DNA of 33,324 nucleotides from JBPCOB01 sp051000715 (GTDB lineage: Bacteria; Actinomycetota; Actinomycetes; JALYNC01): the NCBI GenBank assembly GCA_051000715.1, contig JBPCOB010000132.1, forward strand, positions 1 through 33,324, given 5' to 3'. Positions 23,203-31,987 of the stretch are shown piece by piece. The notes beneath the pieces are model-generated. The model was not told where the DNA came from and did no database searches. It saw only the letters and a program-made list of their open reading frames with translations. A program made the position numbers and the translations under genes. Each line of letters starts with the position of its first letter. The first letter of the stretch is position 1.

Positions 23203-23285
23203 GGCGCTGCATCGCCACTGCTGCTTGCGTGACCGGAGGAGCGAGCAGAAGGTAGGCGAAGCAACGGGGGACAGGGGGCGCCGAA

Positions 23286-25436
23286 ATGCGGTCAGCCGGG
23301 CGACTGTTTCCCCACTCCGCCGGTCTCGCCGTACCGGCCTTGTCCGGCCACGGCGCCGGAACGACTGATCTGGCCGGGGCTGCCCGCCAGGGGGGGCGGC
23401 TCGCCCGTCGCGCCGACGAGCAGGCCGCGTGGTTCATCTGCGGCGGATCCATCGTGTGCGTCGCACTTGGCCTGACCCTGTACATGCACAACCGGCAGAC
23501 GCCCGGCGCGGGGCAGTTCTTCGATCCGGTGCTTCCCGCCATCGCCCTGACGTTCTCGGCCACCGGTGCGCTCGTTACCGGTGGCCGGCGCCTTAACCCC
23601 GTCGCCTGGGTATTCAGCGCCGGCGGGCTTGCAGCCGTCAGCTTCTTCGCTGAGCAGTACGCCGTCTACGCCCTGCTCGCCGAACCGGGCCGGCTTCCCG
23701 GCGGTGAGTGGGCCGCATGGCTGGCGACGTGGGCGTGGGTACCGGCGTATCTGGGAGCATTCACCCTCCTGCCGCTGCTCTTCCCCGACGGCCGGCTGCC
23801 TTCACCCCACTGGCGACCAGTGCTGTGGGTGGTGGTTGCTTGCATCGCCGGGACTGCCGTCTCCGTAGCGCTCGCGCCGGAGAACCTGACCTCGCCCGCG
23901 CCCCGAAACCCGCTGGGCATCAAGGCCGTCCCCGAGCTGGGCTGGGTCGGCGTGGCGATCTGCATCTTCCTGCTGGCACCGCTGTGCCTGACGGCCACGG
24001 TGGTGCGCTACCGGCGTTCTTTGCAAGTCGCCCGGCTCCAGCTCAACAGCTTCGTCGTGGCGGCCGGCGTGGCGGTGAGCGTCCCGCTGGCCGCTCTGTT
24101 GTTCGAATTCGCCGGGATCTCCGTCCCGATACGCCTTTATCAAGGCCTGGGGGTGGTCAGCCTGTCGGCCATGGCCGGCGCCGCCGTGGTCGCCATGACG
24201 AAGCACGGCCTGTATGGGGCCAACCTCAGCGTGACCACCTTTGTCAATCGGGCGCTGGTCTTGGTCGGTCTCGGTGCTGTCGCCGCCGCCGCCTACGTCG
24301 CCGTCGCGGCAGTGCTCGCTGCCCTCATCCCCGGCCAAGCCGGGCTTGCGCCCGCAGCGGTCGCCATTGTGGTGGCGGCCGTCGTGGGGCGAAGCATGCG
24401 AACCCGCCTGCAAGCAGCAGTCGACCGCCTCCTCTACCGGCAGCGCGACTATGACTACGGGGTGCTGGCGTCGCTGGGGCAGCGCCTGCGTTCGACGCTG
24501 GGGGCGGACGCGGTGCTCCCTGTCATCGCGGAGACCGTGGCGGGCGCGCTGAAGCTGCCCTACGTCGACGTCACGGTGGGACGGGGGCAGCAGGTGGCCG
24601 CCAGCGCCAGCTACGGCGGCGTCCACCGGGACGCCGTGGTGTTGCCCCTGGTCCACCAGGGTGAGGTGGTCGGCCGCCTGACCGTGGCTTCTGCAGACCC
24701 GGCCGGAGGCTTCGACGAAGCCGACCGCCGCCTCCTCGACGAGTTGGCGGCCCAGGTTGGAATCGTCGCCTACGCGCTCTGCCTGGCCACCGACCTTCAG
24801 CGGTCCCGTGAGCGGTTGGTGGCGGCCCGGGAGGAGGAACGCAGGCGCCTGCGCCGGGACCTGCACGACGGGCTCAAACCCACTCTGGCCGGCATCGCCC
24901 TCGGTCTCGACGCGGTTTGCAACATCGTCAGCCGCGATGCCCCGACCGCTGGCTCGTTGCTGGCGCGCCTCAAGGCAGAACTGGACGGGGCCGGCGCAGA
25001 TATTCGCCGGCTCGTCCACGACCTTCGCCCTCCGGCCCTCGATGAGCTCGGTTTGGTGGGGGCCCTGCGGCAGCACGCCAGCAGGATCCAGCTCTCCCCC
25101 ACCAGTCCCGACGTGGTGCTCAACGCCCCCGCGGAGCTTTGCCGGCTGCCGGCGGCGGTCGAGGTGGCGGCGTACCGGATCGGCATGGAAGCCCTCGAAA
25201 ACGTGCGGACGCACGCTCACGCGCGGTCCTGCGAGATTTCGCTCCGCGTCGAGAGCGACCACCTTGCGCTGGAGGTACGAGACGACGGCAACGGACTCGC
25301 CCCGGATCGCAGGGCCGGCGTCGGCCTCCTCGCGATGCAGGAGCGGGCCGCCGAGCTGGGGGGTTCGTGCAGCGTCGAGACCCTGGATGGATCCGGGACC
25401 TGCGTGCGGGCCAGACTGCCGCTGGAGAGCCCATGA
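23286..25436 (+). CDS. Polytopic sensor histidine kinase (HisKA_3, NarL-partner type)
   Basis: This is a 716-residue membrane sensor kinase. After a 45-residue N-terminus, about nine or ten hydrophobic helices fill residues 47-368, with little room for an extracytoplasmic domain; ligand sensing may be in the membrane or through a partner. A GAF-like domain follows (about 390-505, YGVLASLGQRLRSTLGADAVL). The dimerisation/phospho-acceptor helix is EEERRRLRRDLHDGLKP with H527. The HATPase_c domain has EALENVRTHAHA (N box), VRDDGNG and GVGLLAMQERAAELGG. The N box has Glu-Asn where Thr-Asn is usual. The ATG has AGGGGG upstream. Its stop overlaps the regulator start (ATGA), so they are a coupled pair. 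Confidence 0.93.
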   Translation: MRSAGRLFPHSAGLAVPALSGHGAGTTDLAGAARQGGRLARRADEQAAWFICGGSIVCVALGLTLYMHNRQTPGAGQFFDPVLPAIALTFSATGALVTGGRRLNPVAWVFSAGGLAAVSFFAEQYAVYALLAEPGRLPGGEWAAWLATWAWVPAYLGAFTLLPLLFPDGRLPSPHWRPVLWVVVACIAGTAVSVALAPENLTSPAPRNPLGIKAVPELGWVGVAICIFLLAPLCLTATVVRYRRSLQVARLQLNSFVVAAGVAVSVPLAALLFEFAGISVPIRLYQGLGVVSLSAMAGAAVVAMTKHGLYGANLSVTTFVNRALVLVGLGAVAAAAYVAVAAVLAALIPGQAGLAPAAVAIVVAAVVGRSMRTRLQAAVDRLLYRQRDYDYGVLASLGQRLRSTLGADAVLPVIAETVAGALKLPYVDVTVGRGQQVAASASYGGVHRDAVVLPLVHQGEVVGRLTVASADPAGGFDEADRRLLDELAAQVGIVAYALCLATDLQRSRERLVAAREEERRRLRRDLHDGLKPTLAGIALGLDAVCNIVSRDAPTAGSLLARLKAELDGAGADIRRLVHDLRPPALDELGLVGALRQHASRIQLSPTSPDVVLNAPAELCRLPAAVEVAAYRIGMEALENVRTHAHARSCEISLRVESDHLALEVRDDGNGLAPDRRAGVGLLAMQERAAELGGSCSVETLDGSGTCVRARLPLESP

Positions 25437-26101
25437 GCGGTCCGGTCGTGCGGGTGCTGCTGGCCGACGACCACCCCGTCTACCGGCTGGGTCTGCGCTC
25501 GCTTCTCGACTCGGTCGAGGGGGTCGAGGTCGTCGGCGAGGCCGCCGACGGGGAGGAGGCCGTGACAGCGGCCCTGGAGCTGCTGCCGGACGTGGTCGTG
25601 ATGGACCTGCGGATGCCACGAGTCGATGGCATCGAGGCCACGGCGCGGATCACGCAGCGGAACCCTGAGGTGGCCGTCCTCCTGCTGACCTACACCGACG
25701 AGGATGAGCCGATCCTGGCCGCCCTTCAGAAGGGCGCTCGGGGCTACGTGCTCAAGGACGCCGGGCAGGATGCCATTCTGCGAGCCATCCACGACGTGGC
25801 CAACGGCGAGATGATCTTCGGCGCATCGATCGCCAAGCGCGTGGGAAGTCTGCTGGCTGCTCGGTCGGCGCCGAGTGTGCGTGCCTTTCCGGACCTGACC
25901 GCGCGCCAGTACGAGATCCTCGAGCTCGTCGCCCAGGGACTCAGCAATCAGCTGATTGCCCGTCGACTGGGTGTGGGGGAGAAGACCGTGCGCAACTGCG
26001 TCACCGAGATCTACACCAAGCTGCGAGTCGCCGACCGCGGCCAGGCGATCGTGCAGGCCAGAGAGGCCGGCCTGGGCCGAGCCGGGGTGGAGCGACGATG
26101 A
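25433..26101 (+). CDS. NarL/LuxR-family response regulator
   Basis: This is the cognate regulator of the upstream kinase, 222 residues. The receiver domain (about 6-122) has the acidic pair D12-D13 (LLADDHPVYR), phospho-acceptor D58 (VVVMDLRMPRVDG) and K108 (GYVLKDAG). The switch Thr is visible in LLLTYTDEDE. The LuxR-type helix-turn-helix covers about 158-215 (DLTARQYEILELVAQGLSNQLIARRLGVGEKTVRNCVTEIYTKL). The ATG at 25433 overlaps the kinase stop. Its own stop overlaps the start of the solute-binding protein gene in the same way. It probably binds the tandem palindromes at 23129-23171, but that is inference from position. Confidence 0.95.
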   Translation: MSGPVVRVLLADDHPVYRLGLRSLLDSVEGVEVVGEAADGEEAVTAALELLPDVVVMDLRMPRVDGIEATARITQRNPEVAVLLLTYTDEDEPILAALQKGARGYVLKDAGQDAILRAIHDVANGEMIFGASIAKRVGSLLAARSAPSVRAFPDLTARQYEILELVAQGLSNQLIARRLGVGEKTVRNCVTEIYTKLRVADRGQAIVQAREAGLGRAGVERR

Positions 26102-27408
26102 GGTCCCGCAGCCCGGCAGCGGTGGCTGCTACGTGTCTGGTGCTCCTCGCCACGGCCTGCGGGAGCTCCGGCGGCGGGCTCGGCAACGGCAGGCTGGCGG
26201 GCACCCGGATCACGTTCAGCATCTCGGTCTCGGCCGAGGAGAAGCCGGCCATCCAGGCGCTCCTCAGCCAATTTGAGCACGAAACCAAGGCCAGAGTCAG
26301 CCTCGAGCTGCTCGGCCGCTTTCGCAGCCCGGTCGGTGCACGGGTCGACCTCACGACCTCGATCAGCTCGACCGAGCTCGTCGAGCGGCTTCGACTCGAC
26401 GAGCGGGGGGGCCAGCCCGGCATCCAGCTGTTCGCTCAGGACAACCTGGCTCTCAAGACCCTGGTGGACGAGGGGCTCGTCCAAGACCTCTCCGATGTCG
26501 CCGTACCGGCCGCGGTCTCCGCCTCGATGCTGCCGCCGAAGTTCGGGGGTAGGCAGTACTTCCTGCCCTTCCGACCGAACGTGCGGCTGACCTACCTCGA
26601 TCGGGTGCGCCTCGAGCGGGCCGGGGTGAGGCCACCCACGACGGTCGCGGAGTTCAAGGCCGCCGCCGAGAGGCTCAAGGCGGCGGCCGGCAGACCGGCA
26701 GTGACGTTGTCGCTGGCCGCTGGGGATCCGGCTGCCGTCACCATCTCGGAGTGGATCGTCTCGTTCGGCGGAGACCCGCTGCTGCTGAACGACCGGGGAT
26801 CGCAGCAGGCTTTTGCGTTCCTCCAGAGCCTGTGGAAAGAAGGCGTTTTGGCGCGCGAGAGCCTGTTCGGCAAATACGACACCGAGGTGGACAACCTCGA
26901 ATCGGGTACGGCGTGGGTCGCGCAGAACTGGCCCATCACCTCCGCCGCGCTTGCCAAGCAGGGAATGTTGCCGCGCTTCTCGGTTTACGCCGGATGGAAG
27001 GGGCCCGTCCGCTCCGTCCACGTCGTCGGTGGTGACGTCCTGGGCATCCCGAACGGGATCACCGGCAGGCAGAAGAAGGCCGCTCTGGCACTGGCGGAGT
27101 TCCTGATGTCCAAGAAGTCCCAGGAGTACCTGGTCACCCACAACGCCTGGCCCTCCATCCGCGACGACGCCTACAGCGACGTGCCGAAGGAACAGGGGGA
27201 GACCTTCAGCGCCATCCGGACGGCTCTCAAGGACGGCTGGTTCCGTCCCAGCGTGTCCTACTGGCCCGACGTCTCCCTGGCCATGAGCGAAGCCGTGAAC
27301 CGGATCCTCCTGCAGTACCAGCCGGTCCAGGCGGTGCTCGACGAGCTCCACGCCAGGGTCGGCGCGGCGGCCCGTGCCAAGGGAGCCGTCTATCCGCCGA
27401 GCCGGTGA
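26098..27408 (+). CDS. Orphan extracellular solute-binding lipoprotein (family 1)
   Basis: This is a 436-residue substrate-binding protein of the sugar-ABC type. The signal ends in the lipobox LATAC, lipid anchor C21. The mature protein has the family-1 pattern: ISVSAEEKPAIQALLSQFEHET, IQLFAQDNLALKTLVDEGLVQDLSD, ADVs-like FLPFRPNVRLTYLDRVRLERAGV (a near-standard hinge block) and the C-terminal GGDVLGIPNGITGRQKKAALALAEFLMSKKSQEYL. The ATG overlaps the response regulator stop (ATGA), so it is made with the two-component pair. No permease or ATPase gene follows; the next gene is on the other strand. It may feed a transporter encoded elsewhere, or present ligand to the kinase. The ligand is probably a sugar or polyol but is not decided by sequence. 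Confidence 0.9.
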   Translation: MRSRSPAAVAATCLVLLATACGSSGGGLGNGRLAGTRITFSISVSAEEKPAIQALLSQFEHETKARVSLELLGRFRSPVGARVDLTTSISSTELVERLRLDERGGQPGIQLFAQDNLALKTLVDEGLVQDLSDVAVPAAVSASMLPPKFGGRQYFLPFRPNVRLTYLDRVRLERAGVRPPTTVAEFKAAAERLKAAAGRPAVTLSLAAGDPAAVTISEWIVSFGGDPLLLNDRGSQQAFAFLQSLWKEGVLARESLFGKYDTEVDNLESGTAWVAQNWPITSAALAKQGMLPRFSVYAGWKGPVRSVHVVGGDVLGIPNGITGRQKKAALALAEFLMSKKSQEYLVTHNAWPSIRDDAYSDVPKEQGETFSAIRTALKDGWFRPSVSYWPDVSLAMSEAVNRILLQYQPVQAVLDELHARVGAAARAKGAVYPPSR

Positions 27409-27435
27409 CGCGGTGGCGCGACGCCGAGGCGCCCG

Positions 27436-28245
27436 TCAGGCTCCGGGGCGCGTCGCTGCCAGGGTGAACAGGACGGGCAGGTCCTGGCCGCCAATGCGGA
27501 AACGGTAGCGTCCGTCCTCGCCCAGCTCGGTCACGCCCGGCCGCTCGTCGCGGGCCGTGCCGGAGAGGTGCTCGCGCAGCGTGTCTACGCGCAGACCGGC
27601 ATCCGCGGCGGCGGTCACCGTCTCCCCGAGCGAGTGGGCGTAGTTCACCGACGCGGAGGCCGTCATCCGTGCGCCAGGGTCGGCGTACGAGCCGGGGCTG
27701 TCGTAGTAGAGCACGCCCGCGTCGGCGTACGGGAAGTCGAGCACCAGCGGGTCGACCGAGTCGAACATCTGCAGCAGTGGGTGCAGGTCGACCACGACGA
27801 GCCGGCCGCCGGGCCGCAGCGCAGACGCGGCCGAGCGCATCCACGCACCGATGTCGGAGATCCAGCACAGGACCCCGTAGGTCGCCACCACGACGTCGAA
27901 CCGCCCGCCGAGGTCGGCCGGCAGGTCGAGGACGTCCGCGGGCGCGAAGCGGGCGGGCAGCCCGGTGCGCTCGGCCAGCCCGCGCGCCCGCTCGACCGCG
28001 ACGGAGGAGAAGTCGACGCCGGTGACCCGCGCCCCCCGCCGGGCCCACGACAGCGTGTCGAGCCCAAAATGGCACTGCAGGTGCAGCAGCTCGAGCCCGG
28101 CGACGTCCGGGAGCTCGGCCAGCTCCGCCGGCTGCAGCGTGTCGGCGCCGGCGAGGAACGCTTCGACGTCGTAGTAGCTGTCCTGGCCGTGGGTCCGGGC
28201 CAGCTCGTCCCAGCGGGCCCGGTTGACCTCCACCGGGTCAGCCAC
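27436..28245 (-). CDS. SAM-dependent class I methyltransferase
   Basis: This is a 269-residue methyltransferase. The first SAM motif is LELLHLQCHFGLDTLSWARRG (about 51-71), the LQCHFG variant of DxGxGxG seen in a group of uncharacterised actinobacterial and proteobacterial enzymes. It is followed by VTGVDFSSVAVERAR, DVLDLPADL and FDVVVATYGVLCWISD. The C-terminal half (YADAGVLYYDSPGSYADP) probably shapes the acceptor site. The GTG at 28245 overlaps the DUF2269 stop by one base (TAGTG); longer versions of this frame only overlap the DUF2269 gene. The substrate is unknown. It is the last gene of the minus-strand run and is convergent with the solute-binding protein gene. Confidence 0.9.
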   Translation of the reverse strand: MADPVEVNRARWDELARTHGQDSYYDVEAFLAGADTLQPAELAELPDVAGLELLHLQCHFGLDTLSWARRGARVTGVDFSSVAVERARGLAERTGLPARFAPADVLDLPADLGGRFDVVVATYGVLCWISDIGAWMRSAASALRPGGRLVVVDLHPLLQMFDSVDPLVLDFPYADAGVLYYDSPGSYADPGARMTASASVNYAHSLGETVTAAADAGLRVDTLREHLSGTARDERPGVTELGEDGRYRFRIGGQDLPVLFTLAATRPGA

Positions 28246-28673
28246 TAATGGCCTGGTTTGTAGATCATGAGCAGCAGGATCACCAGCCACAGCACGCCGA
28301 TCGCCGCTGACACACCCGCGATCCGACCGGCCTCGACGTTCACCTTCTCGGCGCCTTCGATCCGCGCGATCGCCCGGCGCTGGTCGCGATCGACCAGCCC
28401 GAACAGCAGCCCCAGAGCAGCCAAGAACAGCGCGATCGAGGCGCCGATCCAGAACTCGTTGAAGGAGTACTTGCCGCGCACCAGCCCGAGCCCTAGCAGC
28501 AGGACGATGACCGAGGCGGCGCCGTAGATGCGGGTCGTCCGCTGCAGCCAGCGCAGCAGCGGCAGGCCGGCCGTGCCGTCCCGTACGGCTCGCGCGGTAG
28601 CCGACGACGCCACCGTCAGCGGACCGATGAGGAAGATCGCGGCGGCGATGTGCAGGAACAGCACGAAGCTCAT
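28245..28673 (-). CDS. DUF2269 family integral membrane protein
   Basis: This is a 142-residue protein with four hydrophobic segments: 3-22, about 50-65, about 73-93 and about 118-138. It matches DUF2269 (YtpP/YndA-like small membrane proteins) in the N-terminal FVLFLHIAAAIFLIGPL with its His in the first helix. It also matches in the RTTRIYGAASVIVLLLGLGLV segment. Function is unknown; a conserved membrane His could bind haem or metal, which I cannot show. The ATG overlaps the MFS stop (ATGA), and the stop overlaps the methyltransferase start, so the three are translationally linked. Confidence 0.85.
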   Translation of the reverse strand: MSFVLFLHIAAAIFLIGPLTVASSATARAVRDGTAGLPLLRWLQRTTRIYGAASVIVLLLGLGLVRGKYSFNEFWIGASIALFLAALGLLFGLVDRDQRRAIARIEGAEKVNVEAGRIAGVSAAIGVLWLVILLLMIYKPGH

Positions 28674-29905
28674 GGCGCGACCCTAGCGGCCGGCTCGTCT
28701 GCCGGCGCGCCTTGCCGCTGTCGGGTCTCCGGAGCGGCATAGGCGAGCACCGCCGCCAGTCCCAGGGCGCCCGCCGTCGCGCCGAAGGCGGCGCCGTAGG
28801 ACAGTGAGTCTGCCAGCCGCCCGGCGACCAGCGGTCCCACCACCTGGCCGGCGTCGCCGGACATCTGGTACGCCGCCACGACCGTGCCGCCGCGCCCGGT
28901 GACCACGTCGCCGACCACTGCGGCCGGGGCGACGTCCAGCATCCCGGAGCCCAGCCCGAAGACCACCATCGCCGCCAGGTATCCGGCCAGCGTGGGCAAT
29001 ACAGCGAGCATCGCCACGCCCACCGCGGAGGTCAGGCAGCCAGCGACCAGCACCGGCCGCCGGCCTCGGGTGTCGGCCAGCCGGCCGGCGGGCAGCAGCA
29101 CCGCCGCGTTGACGGCCGCCACCACGACAAACCCGACGCCCACCCAGATGATGCCGACCTTCAGGACGTCGCCCACGAACAGCGGGATGAGCGCGCTGCG
29201 TACGCCGAGCACCGCCCAGGCGTCGGCGAAGTTCGCTCCCATCGCGGCCCGGTACGCCGGCAGCCGGAGCGCGTCCAGCAGTCCGGTCCGCTGCACGCCC
29301 TCCGGTCCGCCGGCCTTGTCGGCCAGCGGCGTGTGCCGCAGCGCGTATAGCCCGATCCCGCCGGCGACCGTCAGCGTGCCGGCGTACAGGAAGAAGGGGG
29401 CGCGGATCGAGTACGACGTAACCACGCCGCCGAACGCGGGGCCGGTGACCCCGCCGAGCAGGAAACCGCCGGCGAACAGCCCGCTGGCCCGGCCGCGCTG
29501 GTCCGGCTCGACCACCCGGAGCAGCAGACTCACGGCGCTCACCGAGAACATGGCCGAGCCGAAACCGCCGAGCCCACGGAGCACCAGCAGCTGGTCGTAG
29601 CTGCGCGCCAGCCCGGCCATTGCGCTGCTGCCGGCGACAATGCCGATGCCGGTGGCCAGGATGATCCGCTCGCCGAACCGGTCGACCAGCCGGCCGCAGC
29701 CGAGCGCGGAGATCAGCCGCATGAACGCGAAGGCGCTGATCACCGCGCCGGCGGCCGTGCGGGTCACCCCGAAGGAGCGCGCAAACACCGGTAGGGCCGG
29801 GGCGACGATGCCGAAGCCGACGGCCACCGAGAAGGCCACCGCGACCAGGACCCCGACCTCGCGGGGCAACCCGCGCAGCCCGGCAGGGGCTCTGAGCTTC
29901 GGCAC
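28670..29905 (-). CDS. MFS transporter (DHA1-like)
   Basis: This is a 411-residue major facilitator with about 12 membrane helices. The motif-A loop between helices 2 and 3 reads GCGRLVDRFGERIILATG, and its second-half copy reads PAGRLADTRGRRPVLVAG. Motif-C-like GGFLLGGVTGPAFGGVV is in helix 5, which points to an antiporter-type drug/metabolite exporter. The GTG start is 6 bases after the VWA gene stop. The end overlaps the DUF2269 start. A metabolite or toxic compound is the likely cargo; nothing here narrows it. Confidence 0.92.
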   Translation of the reverse strand: MPKLRAPAGLRGLPREVGVLVAVAFSVAVGFGIVAPALPVFARSFGVTRTAAGAVISAFAFMRLISALGCGRLVDRFGERIILATGIGIVAGSSAMAGLARSYDQLLVLRGLGGFGSAMFSVSAVSLLLRVVEPDQRGRASGLFAGGFLLGGVTGPAFGGVVTSYSIRAPFFLYAGTLTVAGGIGLYALRHTPLADKAGGPEGVQRTGLLDALRLPAYRAAMGANFADAWAVLGVRSALIPLFVGDVLKVGIIWVGVGFVVVAAVNAAVLLPAGRLADTRGRRPVLVAGCLTSAVGVAMLAVLPTLAGYLAAMVVFGLGSGMLDVAPAAVVGDVVTGRGGTVVAAYQMSGDAGQVVGPLVAGRLADSLSYGAAFGATAGALGLAAVLAYAAPETRQRQGAPADEPAARVAP

Positions 29906-29911
29906 CCGGCG

Positions 29912-31870
29912 TCAGCGCCCGCGCCGACCGTGCCGGGCCCGCAGGTAGTCGCGCACGACGTACTCACCGAGCCGGTCGGGCGCGGGGGAGAAGACCCGGC
30001 CGCCGTTGCGTTGCGCCAGTGTCTCCACGAAGCGGACCAGCCGCGGCTCGTCGTCGAGCATGAAGACGTTGATGGTCGCGCCGCGTCGGGTCAGCTTCTC
30101 CACCTCCGCCATGGTGGCCGTCACGGTCTCCGGCAGCGGCGGCCAGCAGAACTCCGCCCGCCCGTTGCGCAGCAGGTGGGCGGTCGGCTCGCCGTCGGTC
30201 ACGACCAGCACCACCGGCTCGCTGTCCGGATGGGCGCCCAGATGCCGACCGGCCAGCATCAGCGCGTGCTGGAGGTTGGTCCCCTGCACCATGTCCCAGG
30301 ACAGGCCCGCCAGCTCGGCCGGCCCGAGCACCCGGGCGTAGTCGCTGAACCCGACGATCTCGATCGCGTCCTGGGGGTAACGGGTGCTGACCAGTGAGTG
30401 CAGCGCCAGCGCGGTGGACTTCGCCGTACCCCAGGTCCCGCGCAGGGCCATCGAGTAGGAGAGGTCGACGAGCAGGCAGACCGTCGCGGAGGTGCGCCGC
30501 TCGGTCTCGACGACCTCGAAGTCCTCGACCCGCAGCTGTACGCCGCCCGCCTCGCGCCGGCTGTGAACGACCGCGTTGCGTACCGTCCGCACCACGTCCA
30601 GCGGTTGCTCGTCGCCGAACCGCCAAGGTCGGGACGCGCCGGTGAGCTCACCGGTCGCACCCGCGTCGGCGACATCGTGCGCCCCCCGCCCGCGGGCGTC
30701 GAACTGCGCGAACACCCGGCGCAGCGCGGTCGCGCCGATCCGGCGTACGGCGCGCGGGGTGAGCTCGAGCCGGCCGTCGGTCCGGGTTAGGAAGCCCTGC
30801 TCGGCCAGCTCGCGCTCGATTCGGCGCAGCGCCTCGAGGTCGTCCACGGCGGACCTGCCGAGGGCGCGCTCGACCGCTTCGGCGTCCACGTCCTCCAGGC
30901 TGGCGCCGGAATGGTCCTGACGCAGCGCGGACTCGAGGTCGGCCAGGTCGGCGAGCTCCTCCAGCGCAGTGGTCGCGTCTCCGACGCCCATCGCCTCGTT
31001 GCCGCGCATCCGCTCCCGGCCGGACCAGTCGAGGTCCGGCCGTCGCTCCCGCAGCGCCTGCCCCAGCCGGTCCAGCTCGGCGGCGAGCCCGAGGTCCGCC
31101 CGGGCGGCCGCCATCAGGTTGGCCAGCTCCTCGCGCTCGGCGTCGGACAGCGACGCCAGCAACCGGGCGGCGGCGGCGGCCCGCCGGGCCAGCGAGTCGA
31201 CCAGCTCCGCCAGGGTCTGCGGGTGGTCGGGGAAGAAGTCGCCGTACGCGCCCATGAACTCGGCGAAGGCGACCTCGGTGTCCTCGCCCTGGGCGTCGGC
31301 CGCCAGCATCGCGTTGAGGGCGGCGAGCATGTCCTTGATCCGCTGCGTCTGCTCCGGCGAGGGGTCGGTCAGCGCCTCCTTCATGCCGCGGAAGTGGCTG
31401 TCGAGGACCTCTCGGCGAAGCAGGTCCTGGATCTCGGAGTAGGTCTCCCGGGCCGCCGGCGAGCGCCACTCGTAGTCGGCCAGCGCCCGGACGGCGCGGG
31501 CCGGGTCGTCCGGCAGCGTGTCGAGCTCCAGCTCCGCCAGCCGGGCCGCCTCGTCCGGGTCCGGGAACAGCGCCGCCCGCTCCTGCGCGAGCGCGCGGTC
31601 GAGCAGCTCGCGAACCTGCTCAAGGGTCCCGTCGAGCTGACCGCGCCGGCGTACTTCGCGCTGGCGCTGGCGCACCTTGCGGAGCAGGTCGTCGAGGCCG
31701 CGCCGGCCCTCGGGGCCCTGGCGCAGCAGCGCGGACAACGCGTCCCGCGGGCTGGCCCCCTCCAGGACCGCGTCGCCGAGCTGGTCGAGCGACGCCGCGA
31801 CGTCGTACGGCGGAGCCAGCGGGTCGGGACCGCCGTCCCAGCGCCCGTAGCGGTAGGCCCCGGCGCTCAC
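29912..31870 (-). CDS. VWA-domain protein (ChlD/CoxE-like), partner of a MoxR-type ATPase
   Basis: This is a 652-residue cytosolic protein. The first 370 residues are mostly helical and charged, with Leu/Ala/Glu-rich stretches of coiled-coil type. The C-terminal VWA domain (about 460-640) has a complete MIDAS: D469-x-S471-x-S473 (LLVDLSYSM), the Thr in VQGTNLQHAL and the Asp in VVTDGEPT. Such VWA proteins act with AAA+ ATPases, by metal-dependent contacts, in metal-cofactor insertion or complex remodelling; Mg-chelatase I/D is the model case. The GTG start has GGAG 5 bases upstream. The ATPase gene ends 111 bases upstream on the same strand. The client is unknown, and no CoxL-type or chelatase H gene is in view. 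Confidence 0.9.
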   Translation of the reverse strand: MSAGAYRYGRWDGGPDPLAPPYDVAASLDQLGDAVLEGASPRDALSALLRQGPEGRRGLDDLLRKVRQRQREVRRRGQLDGTLEQVRELLDRALAQERAALFPDPDEAARLAELELDTLPDDPARAVRALADYEWRSPAARETYSEIQDLLRREVLDSHFRGMKEALTDPSPEQTQRIKDMLAALNAMLAADAQGEDTEVAFAEFMGAYGDFFPDHPQTLAELVDSLARRAAAAARLLASLSDAEREELANLMAAARADLGLAAELDRLGQALRERRPDLDWSGRERMRGNEAMGVGDATTALEELADLADLESALRQDHSGASLEDVDAEAVERALGRSAVDDLEALRRIERELAEQGFLTRTDGRLELTPRAVRRIGATALRRVFAQFDARGRGAHDVADAGATGELTGASRPWRFGDEQPLDVVRTVRNAVVHSRREAGGVQLRVEDFEVVETERRTSATVCLLVDLSYSMALRGTWGTAKSTALALHSLVSTRYPQDAIEIVGFSDYARVLGPAELAGLSWDMVQGTNLQHALMLAGRHLGAHPDSEPVVLVVTDGEPTAHLLRNGRAEFCWPPLPETVTATMAEVEKLTRRGATINVFMLDDEPRLVRFVETLAQRNGGRVFSPAPDRLGEYVVRDYLRARHGRRGR

Positions 31871-31962
31871 CGGCGCTCCGGCAGCCGGCTGTGACCGGAA
31901 CTGGTTGCTGTAGCGACCATTTCCGCACGCGGCCTGGTCGGGTGGCAGATCGTGGCATCAGG

Positions 31963-31987
31963 GTCAGCCGGGTCAGCCATGTCAGCC
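31963..31987. repeat. 9-base tandem repeat that stacks stop codons after the AAA+ gene
   Basis: GTCAGCC occurs at 31963-31969, 31972-31978 and 31981-31987, a period of 9 bases. On the minus strand this gives the ATPase stop TGA (31984-31982) followed in frame by TGA at +9 and +18, and another at +24. Confidence 0.7.

Noticed and set aside
23802..25619. Minus-strand open frame of 605 codons across the histidine kinase
   Set aside because: It is antisense to clear kinase motifs, low in complexity and has no family match that I can see.
26098..27408. Complete ABC sugar importer
   Set aside because: Only the binding protein is present. The following genes are on the opposite strand and encode a methyltransferase, a DUF2269 protein and an MFS transporter.
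28246..28740. Upstream extension of the methyltransferase frame to 434 codons
   Set aside because: It overlaps the DUF2269 gene and is not homologous. The GTG at 28245 gives a normal methyltransferase.
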